Below the pieces are notes generated by a model. It saw nothing but the letters and a program-made list of their open reading frames with translations, was not told the DNA's origin and ran no database searches. This document shows, in pieces, positions 35,597 to 44,384 of a DNA stretch of 64,000 bases. The translations under genes were made by a program, and so were the position numbers. The first letter of the stretch is position 1. Each line of letters opens with the position of its first letter. The DNA is from Azospirillum sp. (GTDB lineage: Bacteria > Pseudomonadota > Alphaproteobacteria > Azospirillales > Azospirillaceae), in assembly GCA_016124535.1 (NCBI GenBank), contig WGNK01000017.1, positions 62,001 to 126,000 on the forward strand, written 5' to 3'.

Positions 35597-37312
35597 GTGG
35601 CGGCACCCAAACCAGACAGCGACGTGCTGCGCGCCGTCCTGATCAGTTGCGCGGGCTATTTCGCCAGTGCCGGTCTGTTCAGCATGGTCATCAACCTGCT
35701 CTACCTGGCGCCGACCGTCTTCATGATCCAGGTGTCGGATCGGGTCCTGACCAGCGGCAGCAAGGAGACCCTGGTTCTCCTGATGCTCGCCTATGTCATC
35801 GCGGTGATGACCCTGGGGGCGCTCGATACCGTGCGCTCCCTGGTGCTGATCCGGGCCGGGCTCAGGATCGACCGGCTGCTGTCGGCACGCCTGATGGCGC
35901 TGCTGTTCGAACGGGCCAACCAGTTCAAGAATTTGGCGCAAAAGCGCGACGAACCGATCCGAACCCTAGACCGGCTGCGCCAGTTCGTGACCGGCAGCGG
36001 TATCCATGCCTTATTCGACCTGCCATGGCTGCCGATTTACCTCTTCGTGATGTATCTGGTCCACCCGTCGCTCGCAATTGTTGCCGTCTGCTTCATGGCG
36101 CTGCAGCTGCTGATCACGGTATTGGCGGACAAGATAACCCATAGCCGCATGGTTCAGGCCGGCATGGCGGGCATGCGCAGCTACAGCCTGGCCGATTCCT
36201 CGCTGCGCAATGCCGAGGTGGTGATCGGCATGGGCATGACCAATGCCATCCTGGCGCCGTGGCACGCGCTGCGCCGGACCATGTTGATGCACCAGGCGGT
36301 GGCGAGCAACCGCAATGCCGTGCTCGCCAGTATCGGCAAGTTTTTGCGCCTGGTCGTCCAGTCGCTGATGATGGCGGTCGGCGCCTTCCTGGCGATCGAC
36401 CACGTCGTCACCCCCGGCGGCATGTTCGCGGCGATGCTGCTGATCGGGCGGGCGACCCAGCCGCTCGACCAGTTGATCGGCATCTGGAAGAACATGATCG
36501 ATGCGCTGGAGGCGTATCGCAGCCTCAACCAGCTGCTGTCGGAAAAGCCGCCGCGGGAGACCGCCACGGTGCTGCCCGAGCCGACCGGGATCGTCATCGT
36601 CGAACGCCTGCTTTATGTCCCGCCGCAAAGCAGCAGACCGGTGATCGCCGGCCTCAGTTTCACCCTGGAGCCGGGGACCAGCCTGGCGGTGATCGGGCCG
36701 ACCGCATCGGGCAAATCCAGTCTGGCCCGCTTGCTGGTCGGTGTCTATGCCCCGACCCAGGGAGCGGTCCGGCTCGACGGAGCCGATGTCTTCACCTGGG
36801 ATCGTCGCGACTTTGGCCGCTTCGTCGGCTACCTGCCCCAGGATGTCGAGCTGTTCGCCGGAACCGTTGCGCAGAACATCAGCCGCTTCGCCGAAGAGGA
36901 AGGCGACGGTTCCGAGATCATCGAGGCCGCCCGCAAGGCAGGCGCCCACGACATGATCCTGAAACTGCCCAAGGGCTACGATACCCCGATCGGCGACCAG
37001 GGCGCCATCCTCTCCGCCGGCCAGCGCCAGCAGATCGGGCTGGCCCGCGCGGTCTATGGCCGTCCCCGGATGATCGTGCTCGACGAGCCCAATTCCAACC
37101 TCGACAGCGACGGCGAGATCGCGCTCGCCGGCTGCCTGCAGGCGCTCAAGGCGGCAAAGACCACGGTGATCCTGATCTCGCACCGGCCGGGCGTGCTGAA
37201 CCATGTCGACCGAATTCTCTATATCGATGGCGGCCAACCCCGCGCCCTGATGACCCGCGATGAGTTTTTCGCAAAATTGAACAAGACCAAGACCGCGGTG
37301 GCCGTGTCATGA
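35597..37312 (+). CDS. Type I secretion ABC transporter (PrtD-like permease/ATPase)
   Basis: The 571-residue half-transporter has an N-terminal membrane domain (residues about 20-300, around five or six helices; typical stretch FMIQVSDRVLTSGS and SGIHALFDLPWLPIYLFVMYL) and a C-terminal nucleotide-binding domain. The Walker A motif GPTASGKS is at 367-374, the signature is LSAGQ (472-476, alanine in place of the usual glycine), and the Walker B VLDEPNSNLD is near 495. It lacks the N-terminal C39-like domain, so it is of the PrtD/AprD class that exports RTX proteases and related proteins. The start is GTG 35597, with no strong ribosome-binding site. It is presumed to energise secretion of the giant protein encoded just upstream. 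The stop overlaps the start of a short relay frame. Confidence 0.93.
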   Translation: MAAPKPDSDVLRAVLISCAGYFASAGLFSMVINLLYLAPTVFMIQVSDRVLTSGSKETLVLLMLAYVIAVMTLGALDTVRSLVLIRAGLRIDRLLSARLMALLFERANQFKNLAQKRDEPIRTLDRLRQFVTGSGIHALFDLPWLPIYLFVMYLVHPSLAIVAVCFMALQLLITVLADKITHSRMVQAGMAGMRSYSLADSSLRNAEVVIGMGMTNAILAPWHALRRTMLMHQAVASNRNAVLASIGKFLRLVVQSLMMAVGAFLAIDHVVTPGGMFAAMLLIGRATQPLDQLIGIWKNMIDALEAYRSLNQLLSEKPPRETATVLPEPTGIVIVERLLYVPPQSSRPVIAGLSFTLEPGTSLAVIGPTASGKSSLARLLVGVYAPTQGAVRLDGADVFTWDRRDFGRFVGYLPQDVELFAGTVAQNISRFAEEEGDGSEIIEAARKAGAHDMILKLPKGYDTPIGDQGAILSAGQRQQIGLARAVYGRPRMIVLDEPNSNLDSDGEIALAGCLQALKAAKTTVILISHRPGVLNHVDRILYIDGGQPRALMTRDEFFAKLNKTKTAVAVS

Positions 37313-37343
37313 AGACGCTGGACGTGTCATGAAGACGCTGGAC
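37304..37343 (+). repeat. Perfect 20-bp tandem duplication at the ABC/HlyD junction
   Basis: The 20 bases at 37304-37323 are repeated exactly at 37324-37343. Each copy contains the TCATGAAGACG core, with ATGA at 37309-37312 and 37329-37332. The repeat shifts frame by two bases and so moves the HlyD start downstream while recreating a stop-start overlap. Confidence 0.95.
37309..37332 (+). CDS. Seven-codon relay frame between the ABC and HlyD genes
   Basis: The first ATG, overlapping the ABC stop as ATGA, opens a frame MKTLDVS that stops at 37332. That stop overlaps the second ATG at 37329 (again ATGA), where the HlyD frame begins. The peptide itself is unlikely to matter. The likely effect is to let ribosomes finishing the ABC gene reach the HlyD start by two successive terminations and reinitiations. 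This is a structural inference with no evidence of expression. Confidence 0.45.
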   Translation: MKTLDVS

Positions 37344-38879
37344 GCGGTGAAGGATCGGCTGCAGCGCGCCCGCCTGACCTTGCCCGGCCAAGCGCCGGCG
37401 GGCACCGAACTGGTCGCAGCCGAGCCCGGACCGGCCGCCGTGACGCCGCCGGCCACGGCGAAGGGTATCGCGCTGGGACGGATCACGCCGGTCAAGGTAC
37501 CGGCCACCGAGGCGCTGCCGGGCATGCCGCAAGGGCTCCCGCTGGGGCGGATCGCCCCGGTGCCGGCACCGGTCGACCCGACCGAAGGCGGCGTCAGCGA
37601 GAATGCCGGCGGGGTCATTCTGATCGGCATCGTGATCCTGGTGCTGTTCTTTGGCGTGCTGGGCGGCTGGGCGGCCCTGGCGCCGCTGGAAGGCGCCACC
37701 ATGGCCAACGGGCTGATCAAGATCGAGGGCAGCCGCAAGGTGGTTCAGCACGCCGACGGCGGCGTCGTCACCGATATCCGGGTCCGCGAAGGCGACCGGG
37801 TCGAAGCCGGGCAGGTTCTGATGGTGCTGGACGACACCGTTCCCCGCACCAACGTAACCCTGCTCTCCCAGCAATACGATGCCCTGCTGGCCCAGGAGGC
37901 GCGGCTGACCGCCGAGAGCCGCCGCGCCGACACGATCGAGTTTCCGCCCGAGCTGCAAAAGCGCGCCGAGGACACCACGGTGGCCGAGGCGATGAGTGGC
38001 CAGGCCGAGCTGCTGCGCGCGCGCGCCGACATGCTGGGCAGCCAGACCGAGCTGCTGCGCAAGAAGATTCTCGAATTGGAGGAGCAGATCAACGGCTCCG
38101 AGGCCCAGGTCAGGGCGCGCGCCGCCCAGCGCCGCTCGATCGAGACCGAACTGGCCAGCTTGCGTCCGCTCTACGAGCGCGGCATCGTTGCCCGTACCCG
38201 GTTGCTGGAATTGGAACGCAATCGCGAACGGCTGACCGGCGAGGAGCACGAACTGGCCGCCAACTCCGCCCGTGCCCGCCAGACCATCGAACAGGCCAAG
38301 CAGCAGATGCTGCAGATCCAGTTCGAACGGTCCAGCCAGATCGCGACCGAGATGCGCGACACCCAGAACCGGCTGGCCGATACCCTGCAGCGCCTGGAAG
38401 CCGGCCGCGAGGTGCTGCGCCATACCGAGATCAAGGCGCCGGTCGAGGGCTATGTTCTGGGGCTCACCGTATTCACCAAAGGCGCGGTGATCGCCAAGGG
38501 CGAAAAGGTCATGGAGATCGTGCCCAATCGCCGCCAGCTGATGGTCGAAGCCTCGATCCGCACCGAGGACATCACCTATGTCCGTCCGGGTATGGTCGCG
38601 GAGATTCGCCTGACCGGGCTGAAGCAGCGCACCGCCCCGGTGCTGGACGGCAAGGTCACCCATGTTTCGGCCGACCGCCTGACCGATCCGCGGTCGGGGG
38701 CGGCTTATTTCCTGATCAACGTCTCGATCGACGAAGATGATCTGGCCCGCAATACCCAGCTCGAACTCTATCCCGGCATGCCGGCCCTGGTCATGATCCC
38801 GACCGGCAAGCGCACAGCTTTGGACTACCTGATGCGTCCGCTGCTCGACTCGCTGTCGGTCGCCTTCCGGGAGAAATGA
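37329..38879 (+). CDS. HlyD/PrtE-type periplasmic adaptor of the type I secretion system
   Basis: The 516-residue membrane-fusion protein has a cytoplasmic N-terminal part (about 1-92) with a loosely repeated LGRI(T/A)PV segment. One transmembrane helix follows near 95-117, then a lipoyl-like half-domain (QHADGGVVTDIRVREGDRVEAGQVL), a long coiled-coil hairpin (about 180-370), the second lipoyl half (IKAPVEGYVLGLTVFTKGAVI) and a beta-barrel region. It would bridge the inner-membrane ABC protein and the outer-membrane channel. The start at 37329 is chosen because the earlier ATG at 37309 reads into a stop after seven codons. The N-terminal cytoplasmic extension is longer than in classic PrtE and is Ala/Pro-rich. 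Confidence 0.92.
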   Translation: MKTLDAVKDRLQRARLTLPGQAPAGTELVAAEPGPAAVTPPATAKGIALGRITPVKVPATEALPGMPQGLPLGRIAPVPAPVDPTEGGVSENAGGVILIGIVILVLFFGVLGGWAALAPLEGATMANGLIKIEGSRKVVQHADGGVVTDIRVREGDRVEAGQVLMVLDDTVPRTNVTLLSQQYDALLAQEARLTAESRRADTIEFPPELQKRAEDTTVAEAMSGQAELLRARADMLGSQTELLRKKILELEEQINGSEAQVRARAAQRRSIETELASLRPLYERGIVARTRLLELERNRERLTGEEHELAANSARARQTIEQAKQQMLQIQFERSSQIATEMRDTQNRLADTLQRLEAGREVLRHTEIKAPVEGYVLGLTVFTKGAVIAKGEKVMEIVPNRRQLMVEASIRTEDITYVRPGMVAEIRLTGLKQRTAPVLDGKVTHVSADRLTDPRSGAAYFLINVSIDEDDLARNTQLELYPGMPALVMIPTGKRTALDYLMRPLLDSLSVAFREK

Positions 38880-38892
38880 GCGCCCGCGGCGG

Positions 38893-38926
38893 ACCGGCCG
38901 AAGTTCCAGGCCAGGCGCCGGTTTTT
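38893..38926 (+). terminator. Possible weak terminator after HlyD gene
   Basis: ACCGGC and GCCGGT form a 6-bp stem with an 18-base loop, followed directly by TTTT, 14 bases after the HlyD stop. The loop is long, so this is tentative. Confidence 0.4.
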
Positions 38927-39009
38927 GCTGGCTCTGGGTAACCGACGCGCTACTCTCCGGTCACAACGCCCCTGACCCACAGGGCGGCATCCGGGGAGAG
39001 CATCGGACC

Positions 39010-40005
39010 ATGAGCGATACCATCAATGCCATCGTCGCCGAAAATATCGGCGGCAAGACCAAGGGCGCGCTGAAGCAATTGAAGGTCGGCGACCTGCCCG
39101 ACCATGACGTGCTGGTCGAGGTCGCCTATTCGACGCTGAACTACAAGGACGGCCTGGCGGTCTCGGGCAAGGGCAAGATCGCGCGCAAGCTGCCGATGGT
39201 CTGCGGCATCGACCTTGCCGGCACCGTGATCGAATCGCGCTCACGCGATTGGCAACCCGGCGACCGGGTGGTGGTCAACGGTTGGGGCCTATCGGAAACC
39301 GAATGGGGCGGTTTCGCCCAAAAGCAGCGGGTCAAGCCGGAATGGCTGATCCGCCTGCCCGACGCCTTCAGCCTCGATCAGGCGATGGCGATCGGCACCG
39401 CCGGCTATACCGCGATGCTGGCGGTGCTGGCGCTGGAACATATGGGGGTCGTCCCCGGCACCAAGGAGATCCTGGTCACCGGGGCGGCCGGCGGCGTCGG
39501 CTCGGTCGCGGTCGCGGTGCTGTCCGGGCTTGGTCACCAGGTCGTCGCGGCGACCGGCCGCCCCGACACCCACGGGTTCCTGTCCGGGCTCGGCGCCGGC
39601 GGCTTCATCGACCGCGCGACACTGTTGGAAAAGGGTGCCCCGTTGCAGTCGGAGCGCTGGGCCGGTGCGGTCGATTCGGTCGGCGGCATCACGCTCGCCA
39701 ACGTCATCGCCCAGACCGTGAGCAATGGCGCCGTCGCCGCCTGCGGCCTGGCCGGCGGCATGGGCCTGCCGGGTTCGGTGTTCCCGTTCATCCTGCGCGG
39801 CGTCTCGCTGCTTGGGATCAACTCGGTCTACGAGCCGCGCGCCAAGCGCGAACTGGCCTGGGCGCGGCTGGCCACGGACCTGCCCAAGGAGAAACTGGCC
39901 GCAATCACCGCCGGGATCGAACCGATGTCGAAGCTGCCCGAACTGGCCGAACAGATCGTCGCCGGCCAGATCCGGGGCAGGGTGGTGATCGACGTGAACA
40001 AATAG
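39010..40005 (+). CDS. acuI: Acrylyl-CoA reductase family (YhdH/AcuI) oxidoreductase
   Basis: The 331-residue MDR-superfamily protein lacks a zinc site and matches the YhdH/AcuI group. Its recognisable parts include YSTLNYKDGLAVSGKGKI, MVCGIDLAGTV, GWGLSETEWGGFAQ and the nucleotide-binding GAAGGVGSVAVA. AcuI reduces acryloyl-CoA to propionyl-CoA with NADPH, which would feed the propionyl-CoA carboxylase whose alpha subunit is encoded near 60-62 kb. The gene stands alone between the secretion cluster and a convergent methyltransferase gene. The exact in vivo substrate is inferred from the family. A GGGGAG ribosome-binding site lies before the ATG at 39010. Confidence 0.88.
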   Translation: MSDTINAIVAENIGGKTKGALKQLKVGDLPDHDVLVEVAYSTLNYKDGLAVSGKGKIARKLPMVCGIDLAGTVIESRSRDWQPGDRVVVNGWGLSETEWGGFAQKQRVKPEWLIRLPDAFSLDQAMAIGTAGYTAMLAVLALEHMGVVPGTKEILVTGAAGGVGSVAVAVLSGLGHQVVAATGRPDTHGFLSGLGAGGFIDRATLLEKGAPLQSERWAGAVDSVGGITLANVIAQTVSNGAVAACGLAGGMGLPGSVFPFILRGVSLLGINSVYEPRAKRELAWARLATDLPKEKLAAITAGIEPMSKLPELAEQIVAGQIRGRVVIDVNK

Positions 40006-40037
40006 GGCGAGACAATCGCCGATCCTGCGCTGCCGGA

Positions 40038-41564
40038 TCACGCAATGCCGAGTTGGACCAGGATCGGCAGGGTCCGCTCGGCGAAGCGTGCCTGGCGCAC
40101 GGCCAGTTCGGCAAGATTTTCTTCGGCCGACATCAGGGTCTTGCCGTCCTTGACCAGGCGTTGGTTCTGGCCGCCCAGAATCTCCCAGGCGAAAAGCGCG
40201 GGGTCGCTACGGCCCTGCTTCGCCGCGAGCAGGAACAGCTGGTGAATGCGCTCCACCGTCAGCCCGCTGCCGGTCACCGGTGACGCCAGCACCTGGATGT
40301 CGCTGGAGCCGCGCGCCCGGTTCAGGATCGCCAGGTTGAACGCCTCGGTGCTGCGCCGCCGGGCCGCTTCGCCCTCGATCGCCAGGCAGGGTGTCGCCGA
40401 GCCCATGCCGACCAGGATATTGAGCGCCTGCCATAGCGGCCCGTGGCCGACCCCTTTGGGCGCGGTGACCGCGAGCAATTCGGCAAAACTGCGGGCGCCA
40501 TCGGCCATCGCCGCGATCACCGGATCGTAGATCGCCGCCTGTAGCGGTGCGGTGCCGAGCAACCCGGTGACCGAACGCGGGACCGCGTCGCCCGGCACCA
40601 CCAGGGCAAAGCGCATCTCACTGATCGCCTCCGCCTGCTCGGTCGAAGTCAGCGGCAGCGGCCCCTTGACGAACAGGTCCCGGCGGAACTGCTGATTGGT
40701 CACGAAATCGCGGATGGTCTCGGCCTGCAGCGGATCACCGATCTCCGCCAGCACCTTGCGCTGATCGGCGGTCAGGTTGATGTCATTGACGTGATCGAGC
40801 AGATGGGCCGACGCTGCCCAGCTCAGTTTCGCGGTCTCCAACTCGCCGGCGACCTGATCGAAGTAGAGCGGATTCCAATCCTGGTTGAAAAATTCATGGG
40901 CCAGGTAGTTGCGCGACATGCCGCGCATCCGCTCGAAGCGGTCCTTGACCCCCGGATTGATCGTGAGAAAGCGGGCGTTGACCGCGATCAGCCGGTCGAT
41001 GAACGCGATCGCGCCGTCGATCCGCTTGGCGATCGGTTCGCGCGACCCGGCGGCGTGGCGCACCATCAGCTCGCGCAACGGCAACACCGGCGCCCAGCCC
41101 GGCAACGTATTGTAGCTCAGATACAGGACGCCGCCGACCTTGAGCTTGCGGCGCAGGAAGGCGGTGATCTTGGCCCGGTTCTCCGGGCTGATCCAGCTCC
41201 AGGTGCCATGCAGGCCGATACAGTCGAAATCGGGCAGCCGGCGCTCCAGGAACTCCTCGAAGCTGTCGTCGAAAAACTGGACATTGGTGTTCTTGGCCGC
41301 AGCCGCCAGGGTGCGGGCACCGGCGGCATGGGCCGGATTGAAGTCGATCGCGTAGAACTTGCCCTGGGGATTGGCCGCGGCCAGCAGATTGGTGCTGACG
41401 CCCTGGCCGCAGGCGAGCTCGCAATAGGTGAAGGGCTGGTCCGGCGGCTTGGCGCGGATCAGCTTGTTGACCAGCGCCAAGGTTTGAAGTGCCGGAGAAA
41501 GTTCGCGATAAAAACCATGAGTATAGGCGATATCGACGACGTAGCCGGAACTCCAGTTGGACAT
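40038..41564 (-). CDS. SAM-dependent methyltransferase with methyltransferase regulatory domain
   Basis: The 508-residue protein has an N-terminal class I methyltransferase domain (about 40-235, motif I YCELACGQGVSTN followed by FYAIDFNPAHAAGA). A long C-terminal regulatory domain follows (from about 240 to the end). This two-part family is widespread in proteobacteria, often near surface polysaccharide or S-layer genes. The substrate is unknown. The start MSNWSSGYVVDI is typical of the group. It is transcribed leftward and is divergent from the VWA gene. Confidence 0.85.
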   Translation of the reverse strand: MSNWSSGYVVDIAYTHGFYRELSPALQTLALVNKLIRAKPPDQPFTYCELACGQGVSTNLLAAANPQGKFYAIDFNPAHAAGARTLAAAAKNTNVQFFDDSFEEFLERRLPDFDCIGLHGTWSWISPENRAKITAFLRRKLKVGGVLYLSYNTLPGWAPVLPLRELMVRHAAGSREPIAKRIDGAIAFIDRLIAVNARFLTINPGVKDRFERMRGMSRNYLAHEFFNQDWNPLYFDQVAGELETAKLSWAASAHLLDHVNDINLTADQRKVLAEIGDPLQAETIRDFVTNQQFRRDLFVKGPLPLTSTEQAEAISEMRFALVVPGDAVPRSVTGLLGTAPLQAAIYDPVIAAMADGARSFAELLAVTAPKGVGHGPLWQALNILVGMGSATPCLAIEGEAARRRSTEAFNLAILNRARGSSDIQVLASPVTGSGLTVERIHQLFLLAAKQGRSDPALFAWEILGGQNQRLVKDGKTLMSAEENLAELAVRQARFAERTLPILVQLGIA

Positions 41565-41729
41565 GGCAGCCCCTGGTCAAGGCCCATCCGGGCGGGTCGC
41601 GGCGTGGCAGGCCTCGGAGTGATAGAGTACGCGCCTGGCTTGCGCAAGCGCCACCGCCGGCCGTCGCGAGGATCGCGCTTGGCGGGCCGGCCTGCTAAGC
41701 TGACCGCGGATCGGCCCGGAGCTGCCGCA

Positions 41730-42917
41730 ATGTTTCCAACCTTTTTCCATGCCTTGCGTCAAGCGCGGGTGCCGGTTTCGTTGACCGAATATCTGGTGCT
41801 GCTGGAGGCGATGGCCCAGGGTGTCGTCGCCTACGACGTCGACGCCTTCTACTATCTCAGCCGCGCCTGCCTGGTGAAGGACGAGCGCCACCTCGACCGT
41901 TTCGACCGGGTGTTCGCCGAGGTGTTCAAGGGAGTGGAGAGCCCCGCCCTACCGGCGGATGGCGAAATCCGGGCCGAGCTGCCGCCGGAATGGCTGCGCA
42001 AACTGGCCGAGCGGCTGTTGACCGAGGAGGAAAAGGCGCAGATCCAGGCGCTGGGCGGCTGGGACGAATTGATGAAGACCTTGGCCCAGCGCCTGGCCGA
42101 GCAGAAGGGCCGGCACCAGGGCGGCAGCAAATGGATCGGCACCGCCGGCACCTCGCCGTTCGGCGCCTATGGCTACAATCCCGAGGGGGTGCGGATCGGA
42201 CAGGCCCAATCCCGCCACCGCCGCGCGGTCAAGGTATGGGACCGGCGCGATTTCCGCAATCTCGACGGCGATGTCGAACTGGGCACCCGCAACATCAAGG
42301 TGGCGCTGCGCCGGTTGCGCAAATTCGCCAGGCAGGGGGCGGCGGAAGAGCTCGACTTGCCGGGCACGATCAGCCAGACCGCGCGCAATGCCGGCTGGCT
42401 CGACCTCAAGCTGGTGCCGGAGCGGCACAACGCGGTCAAGGTCCTGCTGTTCCTCGATGTCGGCGGCTCGATGGACGACCATGTCCGGCTGTGCCAGGAG
42501 CTGTTCTCCGCGGCACGGACCGAGTTCAAGCATCTGGAGTATTTCTACTTCCACAATTGCGTCTACGAGAGCGTATGGCGCGATAACCGCCGGCGCGAGC
42601 AGCGAATACCGACCGCAGAGGTGCTCAATACCTACGCCGCCGACTACCGCCTGGTCCTGGTCGGCGACGCCGCGATGAGTCCCTACGAGATCGTCCACCC
42701 CGGCGGCAGCGTCGAACACTGGAACCCGGAACCGGGCCAGGTCTGGCTGCAACGCCTGTTGCTGGCCTACCCGCGCGCGGTCTGGCTCAACCCGGCGGAA
42801 GCATCGTGGTGGTCCCGCGTCGAGTCGACCCGCATCCTGCAGCGCCTGATGGAAGGGCGGATGTTTCCTCTGACCCTGGAGGGGCTGGAAGGGGCGATGC
42901 GCGTGCTGTCGCGGTGA
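41730..42917 (+). CDS. CoxE-like VWA-domain protein
   Basis: The 395-residue protein has an N-terminal helical part (YLVLLEAMAQGVVAYDVDAFYYLSRACLVKDE near residues 16-47) and a C-terminal von Willebrand factor A-like domain containing LFLDVGGSMDDH. Here the canonical DxSxS metal site reads D-V-G-G-S, as is usual in this subfamily. CoxE-type proteins normally work with a MoxR AAA+ ATPase in metalloenzyme maturation. No MoxR gene is seen in this window. ATG 41730 is the likely start; the frame is open far upstream but that stretch overlaps the divergent methyltransferase gene. Confidence 0.86.
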   Translation: MFPTFFHALRQARVPVSLTEYLVLLEAMAQGVVAYDVDAFYYLSRACLVKDERHLDRFDRVFAEVFKGVESPALPADGEIRAELPPEWLRKLAERLLTEEEKAQIQALGGWDELMKTLAQRLAEQKGRHQGGSKWIGTAGTSPFGAYGYNPEGVRIGQAQSRHRRAVKVWDRRDFRNLDGDVELGTRNIKVALRRLRKFARQGAAEELDLPGTISQTARNAGWLDLKLVPERHNAVKVLLFLDVGGSMDDHVRLCQELFSAARTEFKHLEYFYFHNCVYESVWRDNRRREQRIPTAEVLNTYAADYRLVLVGDAAMSPYEIVHPGGSVEHWNPEPGQVWLQRLLLAYPRAVWLNPAEASWWSRVESTRILQRLMEGRMFPLTLEGLEGAMRVLSR

Positions 42918-42971
42918 CCCGGACTGGCGGCCCACCCCGATCCGGTCCCCACCCGCCGGCTGGGCTGTTTC

Positions 42972-43739
42972 TCAAGGGATCAGCACGCCGTCGCGAAACG
43001 CCAACAGGGCGCCCGGAGGCATGGTGGTCCAGGTTTCGTCGCGGGTCAGCGGTTGGGTCGCGATCACGGTGACGATGTCGTCAGGGGTGGTCTCGGCGGC
43101 AAAATCCACCGAGACATCGTCATCGACCAGGGTCGCCGGACCGAACGGCGCCTGCCGGGTCAGCCAGGTCAGCCTGGTCGTGCAAAAGGCATAAAGCAGA
43201 CGGCCGTCGCTCAAGAGCATATTGAAGGTGCCGAGTTGGGCCAGATCCGCCGCGAGTTCGGCGATCTGGCGGCGCACGGCGACCAGACTGCCCGGCGGCT
43301 TGGCGTGGCGGGCGCGCAACTGATCGAGCATCCAGCAGAACGCGTGCTCGCTGTCGGTGCCGCCGATCGGACGGTAGTGGGTGAGCGGTCGGCGTTTGAT
43401 GCCCTTGAGCTTGCCGTTATGGGCGAAGGTCCAGGGCCGGCCCCACAACTCCCGGCCAAACGGGTGGGTATTCTCCAGGCAGACCTGGCCATGGGTCGCC
43501 TTGCGGATATGGCAGACCACGATCTGGCTCTTGATCGAATAGCCGCGCAGGACCTGGGCCAGATCCGATTCGGCGCAAGCCCGCGGCTCGTGAAAGGTCC
43601 GGCAGCCGCGGCCTTCGTAAAACGCCACCCCCCAGCCATCGCGGTGTGGGCCGGTGGCACCGCCGCGCCGGATCAGCCCGGTGAAGCTGAAACAGATGTC
43701 GGTCGGGACATTGGCGCTCATGCCCAGCAATTCGCACAT
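42972..43739 (-). CDS. Class II glutamine amidotransferase (YafJ-like)
   Basis: The 255-residue protein starts MCELLGMS, so the catalytic nucleophile is Cys2 after removal of Met1, as in Ntn-type glutamine amidotransferases. Further family signs are GGATGPHRDGWGVAFY, CHIRKATHG and FAHNGKLKG. It is a stand-alone glutaminase domain without a synthetase partner, as in YafJ, whose acceptor is unknown. It is three bases from the exoD gene and on the same strand, so the two probably share a transcript. Confidence 0.92.
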   Translation of the reverse strand: MCELLGMSANVPTDICFSFTGLIRRGGATGPHRDGWGVAFYEGRGCRTFHEPRACAESDLAQVLRGYSIKSQIVVCHIRKATHGQVCLENTHPFGRELWGRPWTFAHNGKLKGIKRRPLTHYRPIGGTDSEHAFCWMLDQLRARHAKPPGSLVAVRRQIAELAADLAQLGTFNMLLSDGRLLYAFCTTRLTWLTRQAPFGPATLVDDDVSVDFAAETTPDDIVTVIATQPLTRDETWTTMPPGALLAFRDGVLIP

Positions 43740-43742
43740 GGC

Positions 43743-44384
43743 TTATCCGAAGGCCCAGGTGACGACGAAGCCCAAGGACAGCAGAATGCTGGTGGTCAGC
43801 GCCAGTCCCGCGGCGCCGATCACGGTCCCGACGATCACCGCGATGCCGTCCTCCTCGATCAGCCCCAGCGAGATCACGGCGATGCCCATCGCCGGCAGGA
43901 AATTGGTCAAGGGCAGCGGGATCGCGATCGAGATCGCCAGCAGCACGATATACCAGCCGATCACCCGCTCCGCGACCGCACCGGCCAGCATCACCAGACG
44001 CGGCCGGCAGACCCGTTCGAGCAGGCGCAACACCGCACCGGCACGGGTGACCACCTGGATCATCTGCTGGCGGTTCAGCCGTCGCCGGGAAATCGCGCCG
44101 GGCAACCAGGGATGAGGGCTCCGCGCCACCAACTGAAAGCCGAAGAAAATCAGCGGCAAGCCGAAAATCGAGGCCAGGCCCGGCGGCACCGGCAGGCAAT
44201 TGGGCAACGCGAACAGCAGCAGCACAACACCGAAAGCGCGGTCTTCCAGCGCGCCGATCAGATCGCTGACGCTGACTTCCTCATGGGCCGAGCCGTTGAG
44301 CAGGGCCAGCAGCAGTTCGGAGGCGCGCTTACGGGACGGATGGGCGGCGGGGGCCGCGGCAGTTTGAACCTGATCGATAGCCAA
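43743..44384 (-). CDS. exoD: ExoD-family membrane protein
   Basis: The 213-residue inner-membrane protein of the ExoD family has an N-terminal cytoplasmic segment and about four to five hydrophobic helices. The core stretch GVVLLLFALPNCLPVPPGLASIFGLPLIFFG is typical of the family. ExoD was first linked to exopolysaccharide and alkali tolerance in Sinorhizobium, and its molecular role is unknown. It is upstream of the amidotransferase gene in the same operon. Confidence 0.88.
   Translation of the reverse strand: MAIDQVQTAAAPAAHPSRKRASELLLALLNGSAHEEVSVSDLIGALEDRAFGVVLLLFALPNCLPVPPGLASIFGLPLIFFGFQLVARSPHPWLPGAISRRRLNRQQMIQVVTRAGAVLRLLERVCRPRLVMLAGAVAERVIGWYIVLLAISIAIPLPLTNFLPAMGIAVISLGLIEEDGIAVIVGTVIGAAGLALTTSILLSLGFVVTWAFG

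Noticed and set aside
25243..35941. Very long open frames on the minus strand opposite the giant gene (one of about 1350 codons at 29287-33342, others of about 430-1060 codons)
   Set aside because: They mirror the sense repeats: the repeated sense codons happen to lack reverse-strand stops in some frames. The translations are Ser/Pro/Val/Thr strings with the same period, with no ribosome-binding site or domain.
40791..41729. Extended N-terminus of the VWA protein
   Set aside because: The frame is open but overlaps the divergent methyltransferase gene completely and has shadow-like composition; ATG 41730 matches the family start.
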